Shown one piece after another: positions 1-7,491 of a DNA stretch of 13,241 nucleotides (the first letter of the stretch is position 1; each line of letters opens with the position of its first letter). This DNA comes from Planctomycetaceae bacterium UBA6894 (GTDB taxonomy: Bacteria > Planctomycetota > Planctomycetia > Gemmatales > Gemmataceae). The notes under the pieces are model-generated. The model was not told the origin of the DNA. It worked only from the letters and a program-made list of their open reading frames with translations, and ran no database searches. The DNA lies in contig DKBS01000209.1 of assembly GCA_002451275.1 (NCBI GenBank), forward strand, positions 12,136 to 25,376. Direction: 5' to 3'. Both the position numbers and the translations under genes were made by a program.

Positions 1-194
1 ACGGTGGTGGATTCATATTCCACCGTCTCCAGCTTGCCCCGCTCGATCCCGTCCCGCCGTTTGTCAAACCCCGCAGGGGCTGCGGCAATGGAGGCACCCT
101 GTTCCACCTGTACTACCGTTTCTTCTGCAACCATGGCGGCCGAGGAAGTCACGGACAGGAAAATCCAGATGTTTGACCAGGTGAGCCAGCCCAT
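1..194 (-). CDS. Secreted esterase, N-terminal fragment (runs off left edge)
   Basis: The minus-strand frame opens with ATG at 194 and stays open to the window edge, giving 64 residues of a longer protein. The first 25 residues form a signal peptide (MGWLTWSNIWIFLSV, then a small-residue stretch SSAAMVA before EE), so the product is exported. After a low-complexity linker comes FDKRRDGIERGKLETVEYES, which resembles the segment just before the alpha/beta-hydrolase domain in bacterial esterases of the CE1/esterase D type (PF00756). These usually hydrolyse ester side groups on plant polysaccharides or enterochelin-like esters. The catalytic Ser, Asp and His would lie outside the window, so activity cannot be judged. 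The Shine-Dalgarno is weak (AAAGG about 9 bases before ATG). A TATAAC hexamer at 256-251 could be a -10 element, but no good -35 is visible. The family call rests on one short conserved block. Confidence 0.6.
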   Translation of the reverse strand, partial: MGWLTWSNIWIFLSVTSSAAMVAEETVVQVEQGASIAAAPAGFDKRRDGIERGKLETVEYESTT

Positions 195-330
195 GGTGTA
201 GAACCTTTCGAAGCGCGTTTATTCCCAAAGCATCTGCCGCATTCCTTGCAGTTATACGCTATCTCCGCCTTTGGGTGGGCCGGCGGACCGCTGGGATTTT
301 GGCCGGATGGCAATGGAGTACCGACCAGAT

Positions 331-371
331 AAAAAGTTACCAGCCGGACACCCCTAGGGCGCCCGGCTGGT
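331..371 (-). terminator. Rho-independent terminator downstream of katG
   Basis: A perfect 9-bp stem (339-347 pairing with 363-371, core CCAGCCGG/CCGGCTGG) with a 15-nt loop is followed on the minus strand by AAC and then five T residues (335-331). It lies about 70 bases past the katG stop and before the esterase start. This arrangement ends katG transcription and implies that the esterase has its own promoter. Confidence 0.7.
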
Positions 372-441
372 GAAGCCGCACAGAAAGCCGGTCAGACCGT
401 GAGCAGCTCTGCTTGATTCGGGAAGATTCCCAACAATTCCC

Positions 442-2796
442 TTAGCGTTGGCTGCTCGCCACCTTTTTCACCCCCAGGCGTTCAGCCGGTGGCAGGTCGA
501 AACGGTCCAGGTTCATCACCTTGGTCCAGGCCGCCACAAAGTCTTCGACAAACTTTTTCTTGGCGTCATCCGAGGCGTACACCTCCGAGATGGACCGCAG
601 TTGGGAATTGGAGCCAAAGATCAAATCCACCCGGCTGCCGGTCCATTTCACCTTGCCGGTTTTCCGGTCCCGGCCCTCATAGAAGTGGTCACACATCTTC
701 GATTTTTGCCAATCGGTGCCCATGTCGAGCAGGTTGACAAAGAAATCATTGGTCAGCACTTCTGGCCGGTTGGTCAGCAGGCCAAGCTGGGGATAGCTGC
801 TAGTGGTGTTCAGTACCCGCAGCCCGCCAACCAGAACCGTCATCTCCGGCGCGGTCAGGTTCAGCAGATGTGCGCGATCCACCAGTTGCTCCTCCCCCGG
901 CCTGTCCTGCTTCTTGGCAAAGTGGTTGCGGAAGCCGTCCGAGGTCGGCTCCAGCACCGCGAACGATTCCACATAGGTCATCTCCTGGGTGGCGTCCGTC
1001 CGGCCCGGATAAAACGGCACCTGCACCGGGTGGCCGCCTTTCTTTGCCGCTTCCTCCACCGCCGCGCACCCGCCCAGCACGATCAGGTCGGCCAGGGAGA
1101 TCTTCTTGCCATCGGTTTGCTTGCTGTTGAAGTCTTTCTGAATCTTCTCCAGGGTCTGCAGCACCTTGGCCAACTCCGCAGGCTGGTTCACTTCCCAGTC
1201 CTTCTGCGGTGCCAGACGTATGCGCGCGCCGTTGGCTCCACCGCGTTTGTCCGTTCCCCGGAAGGTGGAAGCGGATGCCCACGCCGTCGATGCCAGTTGG
1301 GAAACAGTCAAACCCGATTCCAGAACGCTGCGCTTCAGAGCCTCAATGTCCTGGGCTTCCACCAGCTTGTGGTCCACCGGCGGCACCGGGTCCTGCCAGA
1401 CAAACGGCTTGGGAACCGTTGGGCCCAGGCAGCGCGAGACCGGCCCCATATCGCGGTGGGTCAGCTTGTACCACGCCTTGGCGAACGCGTCGGCGAACTC
1501 CTTCGGGTTCTTCTGGAATCGGCGGGAGATCTTCTCGTATGCAGGATCCATGCGCAGTGCCAGATCGGTGGTGAACATCATGGGCGCGTGCGATTTCGCC
1601 TTTTCATGGGCATCCGGTACCGTGCCTTCGGCCGAGGGGTCCTTGGGCTTCCATTGCCATGCCCCGGCCGGGCTCTTCACCAGGGTCCACTCGTAACCGA
1701 ACAGGTTTTCAAAATACCCGTTCGACCACTGGGTCGGCGTCGAGGTCCAGGCACCTTCCAACCCGCTGGTGATGGTGTCCTTGCCATACCCCTTGCCGAG
1801 CTTGTTCTTCCATCCCAGCCCCTGTTCCTCAATGCTGGCCCCTTCGGGCTCTGGGCCAACCAGGTCCTTGGGATTGGCTGCCCCGTGCGCTTTGCCGAAG
1901 GTGTGACCTCCCGCGATCAGCGCCACCGTTTCCTCATCATTCATCGCCATCCTTTTGAAGGTCTCACGAATGTCTTTCGCGGCCGCCAGGGGGTCCGGCT
2001 TGCCGTTGGGGCCCTCGGGGTTCACATAGATCAAACCCATTTGCACCGCGGCCAGTGGGTTTTCCAGCTTGCGATCGCCGCTGTAGCGCTTGTCACCCAG
2101 CCACTCGCTTTCGGGGCCCCAGTAAATATCTTCCTGCGGCACCCACACATCCTCGCGGCCGCCGGCAAACCCGGCAGTCTGGAATCCCATCGATTCCAGC
2201 GCCACGTTCCCGGTCAGCACCATCAGGTCCGCCCACGAGATCCTCCGCCCGTACTTCTGCTTGATCGGCAGCAGCAGGCGCCGCGCCTTGTCCAGATTTG
2301 CGTTGTCCGGCCAACTGTTCAGCGGCGCGAACCGTTGCAGCCCGTAGGAGGCCCCGCCTCGACCGTCCGAAACCCGGTAGGTGCCCGCGCTATGCCACGC
2401 CATCCGGATGAAGAAAGGACCGTAGTGGCCATAATCGGCTGGCCACCACTCCTGGGAGGTTTTCATCAACTCCCCGATGTCCTTTTTCACGGCTTCCAGG
2501 TCCAGCTTCTTGAATTCTTCCGCGTAGTTGAAGTCAGCCCCCATCGGGTTGCTCAAGGGCGAATTCTGGTGCAAGATCCGCAGGTTCAACTGCTCGGGCC
2601 ACCAGTCCCCGTTCGTCCTCGCCCCCGCGGCGGTTGGGCGTTCAGAGGCCGGGCGCATGGTTCCGCCAATCACCGGGCACTTGTCTGCCCCCTCGGGTTT
2701 CCCCTGACTGACCGGCCGTTCCTGGGCATACAGGGCGCCTGCGACACACACGGCGGCGCAACCGGTTAAGGCGTTTTTGAACAAGGTCTTTTGCAT
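442..2796 (-). CDS. katG: Catalase-peroxidase KatG, exported form
   Basis: This 784-residue haem enzyme disproportionates hydrogen peroxide and also has peroxidase activity. All hallmark residues of the family are present: distal Arg131, Trp134 and His135 in RMAWHSAGTYR; the Tyr225 and Met253 partners of the Trp-Tyr-Met crosslink (QEDIYWG, QMGLIYVNPEGPNG); proximal His298 in AGGHTFGKAHG with Trp350 and Asp411; and the mobile Arg448 in HRDMGP. The C-terminal, haem-free duplicate domain covers roughly residues 475-775, so the length is normal apart from the leader. The ATG at 2796 is preferred over an in-frame ATG at 2907: it follows GGAGAGG by 5 bases and begins a signal peptide (KNALTGCAAVCVAGALYA, cleavage expected before QE at residue 25), which the longer start would bury. 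Most KatG proteins are cytoplasmic; this one should act in the periplasm, like KatP-type enzymes. It is divergent from the gene at 3200 and monocistronic. Confidence 0.97.
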   Translation of the reverse strand: MQKTLFKNALTGCAAVCVAGALYAQERPVSQGKPEGADKCPVIGGTMRPASERPTAAGARTNGDWWPEQLNLRILHQNSPLSNPMGADFNYAEEFKKLDLEAVKKDIGELMKTSQEWWPADYGHYGPFFIRMAWHSAGTYRVSDGRGGASYGLQRFAPLNSWPDNANLDKARRLLLPIKQKYGRRISWADLMVLTGNVALESMGFQTAGFAGGREDVWVPQEDIYWGPESEWLGDKRYSGDRKLENPLAAVQMGLIYVNPEGPNGKPDPLAAAKDIRETFKRMAMNDEETVALIAGGHTFGKAHGAANPKDLVGPEPEGASIEEQGLGWKNKLGKGYGKDTITSGLEGAWTSTPTQWSNGYFENLFGYEWTLVKSPAGAWQWKPKDPSAEGTVPDAHEKAKSHAPMMFTTDLALRMDPAYEKISRRFQKNPKEFADAFAKAWYKLTHRDMGPVSRCLGPTVPKPFVWQDPVPPVDHKLVEAQDIEALKRSVLESGLTVSQLASTAWASASTFRGTDKRGGANGARIRLAPQKDWEVNQPAELAKVLQTLEKIQKDFNSKQTDGKKISLADLIVLGGCAAVEEAAKKGGHPVQVPFYPGRTDATQEMTYVESFAVLEPTSDGFRNHFAKKQDRPGEEQLVDRAHLLNLTAPEMTVLVGGLRVLNTTSSYPQLGLLTNRPEVLTNDFFVNLLDMGTDWQKSKMCDHFYEGRDRKTGKVKWTGSRVDLIFGSNSQLRSISEVYASDDAKKKFVEDFVAAWTKVMNLDRFDLPPAERLGVKKVASSQR

Positions 2797-3199
2797 CGGC
2801 ACCTCTCCGGAAAAATGAAAATCCAATCGGGGCGGAGAGCCCTGAATCAATACTTCAAGAATAGACCCAGCACCAGGGCGGAGGCCAATTCCTTTCGGGC
2901 ATGCCATTCATGCGTTTCATGCATAGTAAAATTATGGGTCATAAGATGTTTGCATGAAATGGGTTCCGTTCGTCGCTGGCGGTGGTTTCGGGAAACACTC
3001 AGTTGCTTGCCGAACAGGGGTCAGGGGTGTTTTCCAGGCACGAAACGCTACCAACCCATGCCCATCCAGCCTTCAGACCCTCCAGTCGTTCTGGTCCGGC
3101 TTGCCGAAAGTTTGGGCACGGTTGCAGGTCAGTCGCAGACCATTTACCGTGAATTTCTTGTATTTTTTGGATGGCACCCGGGCACTCGGAGCGAATGAC
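2797..3199. other. Divergent intergenic region, katG / TIGR03067 gene
   Basis: These 403 bases separate two outward-facing genes, so both promoters should lie here. The most A+T-rich part is about 2915-2960 and is flanked by CATGC repeats (listed separately). I could not assign convincing -35/-10 pairs on either strand. Open frames here are not convincing: the in-frame extensions of both flanking genes run upstream of their signal peptides and lack family similarity. Confidence 0.6.
2899..2959. promoter_or_regulatory. CATGC repeat cluster, candidate operator
   Basis: CATGC occurs three times at an exact 9-base period (2900, 2909, 2918). The last copy, TTTCATGCA at 2915-2923, is repeated as a perfect 9-bp inverted copy TGCATGAAA at 2951-2959, with a 27-base A+T-rich spacer between. 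The cluster lies 104-163 bases upstream of the katG start and about 240-300 bases upstream of the TIGR03067 gene. Periodic and inverted half-sites in a divergent promoter region are typical of a transcription-factor binding site. It does not match the Fur or PerR consensus, and I cannot name the regulator. Confidence 0.35.
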
Positions 3200-3706
3200 A
3201 TGGACAAGGCACGGCTGAAGGCTCGCTTGGCCTGCACTTTCAGGCTGATCCTTCTTGGCGGGATAGTTTCAGGGGCCGGCGTGTTTCCCATCAGTGGCGT
3301 CCGGGCCCAGGAAACCGTCAAGCCCGCGCAAGGCAAGGCTCCTGCCAGCCTGAAAGCCGAAGGCGAGTGGAAGGCCTCAGCCGCAACCCATGCCGGCATC
3401 GAACTCGGCGGCCCGTTCCTGACAAACATGACGCTGAAAATCAAAGGGGACCAGTTCGACCTGCAGGCTGGGCCGATCAAGGAGAAAGGCAAGGCCGAAT
3501 TCACCAGCGATGCCAAACCTATCAAGCTGAAGCTCACCGCCACCGAAGGAAATAACCAGGGCAAGAACTTGCTCGCTATCTGCGAGCAATCCGGCCCCGA
3601 CCAGCTCAAGGTCTGCTACACCCTCAAGGGCAAGGAATACCCCAAGGCCTTTGAATCCACCGAGGACAACAAGGCCCTGCTGGTGGTTTACGAACGCGCC
3701 AAATAA
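3200..3706 (+). CDS. Secreted TIGR03067-family (lipocalin-like) protein
   Basis: This is a 168-residue protein of unknown function. Residues 1-36 form a signal peptide (basic start, hydrophobic FRLILLGGIVSGAGVF, then GVRA before QE), so it is exported. From about residue 52 it follows the pattern of the TIGR03067 family, abundant in Planctomycetota and Verrucomicrobiota: GEWKAS, then LKIKGDQFDL, a PIKLKLTATEGNNQGKN strand pair, LLAICEQSGPDQLKVCY, and a final FESTEDNKALLVVYER. This gives an all-beta barrel-like fold with no catalytic motif; a binding role is possible but unproven. The ATG at 3200 is chosen because GGAG lies 8 bases upstream and the signal peptide begins there; an in-frame ATG at 2954 would add 82 residues with no recognisable similarity. 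It is divergent from katG and followed immediately by a terminator, so it appears to be a single-gene unit. Confidence 0.85.
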   Translation: MDKARLKARLACTFRLILLGGIVSGAGVFPISGVRAQETVKPAQGKAPASLKAEGEWKASAATHAGIELGGPFLTNMTLKIKGDQFDLQAGPIKEKGKAEFTSDAKPIKLKLTATEGNNQGKNLLAICEQSGPDQLKVCYTLKGKEYPKAFESTEDNKALLVVYERAK

Positions 3707-4103
3707 CGCATGACTGCCGACGGGTGCGGTGAGCCGCCCCTTTTGCACCCATTCCAGCCCCGCTGCAACAGTCGGCCCCCCGGTCGATCGTCCCGCGTTG
3801 CATGCGTCGGCTTCGGATCGGTTGGTGCCCACCCGCCAAGTTGGCATGAAATCGTCAGGCTTCTGCAAACTCCCCGCCAAACCGTATTCCCATCCATTCC
3901 GTTTCCCAGTTAACATGTGGTCACTGTCAGCAGTTCAGGGTGGATGCCGACTCTCCAGCGGCTCTGCCCCTTTCATAGGAACCCTCCCCGGTTTCCTCGA
4001 CATGTGATTCTGGAGAGATTTCCATGCGACAGGCGTCATGCCTCCTGCCATTTCGCAGGTTTTCCTCCATGTTTCCGCTTGTCCGTTGCGGAGGCGACCT
4101 CTG
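3707..4103. other. Intergenic region before the amidoligase operon
   Basis: There is no gene in these 397 bases. The region holds the terminator at 3722-3744 and, at its end, the Shine-Dalgarno GGAGG at 4090-4094 of the next gene. The word GCATGAAAT at 3844-3852 also occurs in the katG upstream region (2952-2960). The promoter of the downstream operon must be here, but I see no clear -35/-10 pair. Confidence 0.5.
3722..3744 (+). terminator. Rho-independent terminator after the TIGR03067 gene
   Basis: GGG-T-GCGG (3722-3729) pairs with CCGCCCC (3734-3740) to form a 7-bp stem with a one-base T bulge and a TGAG tetraloop, followed directly by TTTT. It starts 16 bases after the stop codon. The bulge and short T tract make it weaker than the katG terminator. 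Confidence 0.55.
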
Positions 4104-7100
4104 ATGGCCATCCGCGTCGGGCTCCACCATGTCACCGAATACCGCTACGACCGGCTGGTGGGTCTGGGGCCCCAGGTGGTTCGCCTGCGACCTGCCCCCC
4201 ACTGCCGCACTCCCATCGTCAATTATTCCCTCACCGTTGAACCCAAAAAGCACTTCCTCAACTGGCAGCAGGATCCGCACGGCAATTACCTGGCTCGCCT
4301 CGTTTTTCCGGAAAAGACTGGCTCCCTGCGGGTGGCGGTGGATCTCACGGCCGACCTCAGCGCCATCAACCCGTTCGATTACTTTGTCGAGGAATATGCC
4401 GAAAACTATCCGTTCAGCTATGAGCCAGCCCTGGCCAGGGACTTGGTCCCTTTCCTGGAGTGCCACGGGGCAGGGGATGCCTTTGAGGCATGCCTAAAGT
4501 CTGTGGATCAATCCGCCAGGCGCATTACCAATTTTCTTGTCGATCTCAACGCGAAACTGAACCGTGAAATCCGTTATCTCATCCGCATGGAGCCCGGGGT
4601 CCAGTCGCCCGATGAAACGCTCACCAAGCGGTCCGGCTCCTGCCGCGATTCTGCATGGCTGATGGTCAACCTGCTGCGCCGTCTGGGCCTGGCCGCCCGT
4701 TTTGTCAGCGGATACCTGATCCAGTTGAAGGCGGATGTTCCCTCCCTCGATGGCCCCTCCGGCCCGTCCGAGGACTTCACCGACCTCCACGCCTGGTGCG
4801 AAGTCTACCTGCCCGGTGCCGGCTGGGTGGGGCTCGATCCCACCTCCGGTCTGTTCACCGGCGAGGGCCACCTCCCCCTTGCCGCCACGCCCGAGCCTTC
4901 CACCGCCGCCCCCATATCCGGGGGCGTGGAAAAGTGCGAATGCGAATTTTCCGTCACCATGTCGGTTCGCCGGGTTCACGAGGATCCCCGTGTCACATTG
5001 CCCTATTCCGATGCCCAATGGCAACAGATCGAGGCGCTGGGCAAGTCGGTGGACGACCGCCTCGTCCGAGGTGATGTGCGCCTTACCATGGGGGGCGAGC
5101 CCACCTTTGTCTCCCTCGATGACATGGAGGGGGCCGAATGGAACTCCGCCGCCGTCGGCCTGCACAAGCAGCGCTTGAGTGTCGAGTTGATCACCCGCCT
5201 GCGCGATAGGTTCGCCCCCGGGGCCCTGTTGCACTACGGCCAGGGCAAGTGGTACCCCGGGGAGTCCCTGCCACGCTGGGCCTACTCGTGCTTCTGGCGC
5301 GTTGACGGGCAGCCCATCTGGAAAAATCCTGACCTCCTGGCCAAACCGCACACCCGCGGGGTGGCCAATATCGAGGTTGCCCACCGTTTCATCCACCAGC
5401 TTGCGGAAAGCCTGCAGGTCGATTCCCGGTGGGTCTGCCCCGCCCACGAGGATGTCTGGCACGCGATCGAACTCGAGCGCAAATTGCCGGTCGATGTGGA
5501 CCCCCGCCAATTCGACCCCGACGCCGATGAGGACCGCAGGCGTCTGGCCAGACTCATCGAGTCAGGCGTAACCAAGCCCGTCGGGTACGCCCTGCCGCTC
5601 ACCCGGGCATGGTGGCAGGCGCGCCCCGCCTCCGGCTTGCGGTGGACCAGCGGTCCATGGCCCCTCCGCGCCGAGCGTCTCTTCCTGGTCCCGGGCGATT
5701 CCCCCATCGGCCTGCGCCTTCCGCTCAACTCGTTGCCGCGCGCTTTCCGAGATGGTGCCGAGCTCTACGCGGTCGATCCTTTTGCCGAGCGGCAGCCGTT
5801 GCCCGGCTATCAGGAAATCCGCCGGGCCGAAACGGCTATCACCGGGCGCCATCCCCAGGCCAGCATCACCGGCCAGGACAAGGATCATGCCCGTCTACAG
5901 ATAGGCCCGCCGGAGGGCCTTTCCCCGTCGCAAGGTCCGCCGTCTGGTGTCCCGTTTGTTTCCACCGCCCTTTGCGTGGAGCCCCGCGCTGGAAACCTGC
6001 ATGTCTTCATGCCCCCCCTGGGTCAGCTGGAAGACTATCTGGAGTTGCTGGCCGAGGTGGAGGCCACCGCCGGGAAACTGGGCCTGCCGGTTATCCTCGA
6101 AGGCTACCTGCCGCCGTTCGATCCGCGGCTGAAGGTGCTCAAGGTCACGCCTGACCCGGGTGTGATCGAGGTCAACATCCAGCCGGCTGCCAACTGGCCC
6201 GAATTGTGCGCCATCACCCGGGGGGTTTATGAGGACGCCCACCAGACCCGGCTTGGTACCGAGAAGTTTCAGCGAGATGGCCGGCATACCGGCACTGGCG
6301 GAGGCAACCACATTGTCCTCGGTGGCGCCAGCCCGCACGACAGTCCGTTCCTGCGCCGCCCCGATCTGCTGCGCAGCATGCTGGCCTACTGGAACAACCA
6401 TCCCGCGTTGTCCTATATTTTTTCCGGCCAGTTCATCGGGCCGACCAGCCAGTCGCCCCGGGTGGACGAGGGCAGGCGCGACACCCTCCACGAACTCGAG
6501 ATCGCCTTCCAGCAGATCAGTCCGGGCTTCCGCGCGCCGCCCTGGATGGTCGACCGGGTTTTCCGGCACCTCCTCACCGATATCACCGGCAACACCCACC
6601 GGGCTGAATTCTGCATCGACAAGCTGTATTCACCCGACCATGCCAATGGGCGCCTGGGCCTCGTTGAGTTGCGCGGGTTTGAGATGCCTCCCCACGCCCG
6701 CATGAGCCTGGCCCAGCAACTGCTGGTCCGGGCACTCGTCGCCCTCTTCTGGGAAAAACCCTACCTGGCCCGCCTGGCCCGCTGGGGTACCGCCCTGCAT
6801 GACAGGTTCCTGCTGCCGTACCACCTGCGCGCCGACCTGGCCGATGTGTTGCGCGACCTGACTGCCGAGGGTATCGCCTTCGACCCGCGTTGGTTCGAGC
6901 CCCACCTCGATTTCCGCTTCCCAAAGATTGGCGAAGTCACCTACGACAATGTCCGCATGGAATTTCGCACCGCCATCGAGCCGTGGTATGTCTTGGGAGA
7001 GGAGGCCGGAGGGGGCGGAACCACACGCTATGTGGACAGCTCGCTCGAAAGGCTCCAGATCCTGGTCCAGGGACTCGAGCCGAACAGGCACATGGTTGCC

Positions 7101-7463
7101 GTCAATGGCCGCGCTGTGCCCCTGGCACCCACCGGTAGCCCGGGCGAATGGGTGGCCGGGGTGCGCTACCGGGCCTGGCAACCCCCCAGTTGCCTGCACC
7201 CCACCATCGGCGTCCACACGCCCCTGGTTTTTGACCTCATCGACACCTGGCGCAACCATTCCGTCGGCGGTTGCCGTTATCATGTGGATCATCCCGGCGG
7301 TTTAAACCCCGCGGCTTATCCGGTCAACGCCCTCGAGGCTGAATGCCGGCGAGCCGCGCGCTTTATTCCGCATGGGCACACGGCCGGTCCGTTGAATATC
7401 CGCAGGGAAACTCCTTCGCCCGAGTTTCCCTGCACGCTAGATTTGCGCGCCATTCCGGGCTGA
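4104..7463 (+). CDS. Transglutaminase-like / DUF2126 putative amidoligase fusion
   Basis: This is a 1119-residue cytoplasmic protein without signal peptide or membrane segment. Residues 1-90 match the bacterial transglutaminase N-terminal beta domain (AIRVGLHHVTEYRYDR). Residues about 140-255 are a transglutaminase core with an intact triad: Cys180 in GSCRDSAW, His229 in DLHAWCEVYLPG and Asp245 in GLDPTSG. From about 320 to the C-terminus is DUF2126 (PF09899, annotated as a putative amidoligase), beginning RLTMGGEPTFVSLDD. Blocks in it recall glutamine-synthetase-fold ligases: GVIEVNIQPA (Glu689), HTGTGGGNHIVLGG (729-741, His736) and VELRGFEMPPHARM (Glu855). Domain order and length are normal for the family. 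The start at 4104 has GGAGG 9 bases upstream and fits the family N-terminus; an in-frame ATG at 4038 adds 22 unrelated residues. It is the first gene of a tight operon, 28 bases before the next. The biochemical substrate is unknown; ligation or remodelling of a peptide or amino acid is inferred from the folds. Confidence 0.9.
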   Translation: MAIRVGLHHVTEYRYDRLVGLGPQVVRLRPAPHCRTPIVNYSLTVEPKKHFLNWQQDPHGNYLARLVFPEKTGSLRVAVDLTADLSAINPFDYFVEEYAENYPFSYEPALARDLVPFLECHGAGDAFEACLKSVDQSARRITNFLVDLNAKLNREIRYLIRMEPGVQSPDETLTKRSGSCRDSAWLMVNLLRRLGLAARFVSGYLIQLKADVPSLDGPSGPSEDFTDLHAWCEVYLPGAGWVGLDPTSGLFTGEGHLPLAATPEPSTAAPISGGVEKCECEFSVTMSVRRVHEDPRVTLPYSDAQWQQIEALGKSVDDRLVRGDVRLTMGGEPTFVSLDDMEGAEWNSAAVGLHKQRLSVELITRLRDRFAPGALLHYGQGKWYPGESLPRWAYSCFWRVDGQPIWKNPDLLAKPHTRGVANIEVAHRFIHQLAESLQVDSRWVCPAHEDVWHAIELERKLPVDVDPRQFDPDADEDRRRLARLIESGVTKPVGYALPLTRAWWQARPASGLRWTSGPWPLRAERLFLVPGDSPIGLRLPLNSLPRAFRDGAELYAVDPFAERQPLPGYQEIRRAETAITGRHPQASITGQDKDHARLQIGPPEGLSPSQGPPSGVPFVSTALCVEPRAGNLHVFMPPLGQLEDYLELLAEVEATAGKLGLPVILEGYLPPFDPRLKVLKVTPDPGVIEVNIQPAANWPELCAITRGVYEDAHQTRLGTEKFQRDGRHTGTGGGNHIVLGGASPHDSPFLRRPDLLRSMLAYWNNHPALSYIFSGQFIGPTSQSPRVDEGRRDTLHELEIAFQQISPGFRAPPWMVDRVFRHLLTDITGNTHRAEFCIDKLYSPDHANGRLGLVELRGFEMPPHARMSLAQQLLVRALVALFWEKPYLARLARWGTALHDRFLLPYHLRADLADVLRDLTAEGIAFDPRWFEPHLDFRFPKIGEVTYDNVRMEFRTAIEPWYVLGEEAGGGGTTRYVDSSLERLQILVQGLEPNRHMVAVNGRAVPLAPTGSPGEWVAGVRYRAWQPPSCLHPTIGVHTPLVFDLIDTWRNHSVGGCRYHVDHPGGLNPAAYPVNALEAECRRAARFIPHGHTAGPLNIRRETPSPEFPCTLDLRAIPG

Positions 7464-7491
7464 CAGCCTTCTCTCCCTGGTTTTTGACCCC

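Noticed and set aside
415..432. GGGAAGATTCCC palindrome next to the katG stop
   Set aside because: It has 5-bp arms with a 2-base loop and no T tract; the stronger terminator is at 331-371.
448..2769. A 773-codon open frame antisense to katG
   Set aside because: It is rich in His, Arg, Gln and Pro with no recognisable domain, and katG on the opposite strand is unambiguous over the full length. Long antisense frames are expected from strong third-position G+C bias.
2748..2796. KatG as a lipoprotein, from LTGC at residues 10-13
   Set aside because: The lipobox-like motif is too close to the N-terminus to be preceded by a hydrophobic segment. The hydrophobic stretch lies after that Cys and ends in a normal ALYA cleavage site.
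2797..2907. A longer KatG start at 2907 giving 37 extra residues
   Set aside because: The extension has no family similarity, would place the signal peptide internally and overlaps the CATGC repeats; the ATG at 2796 has a strong GGAGAGG.
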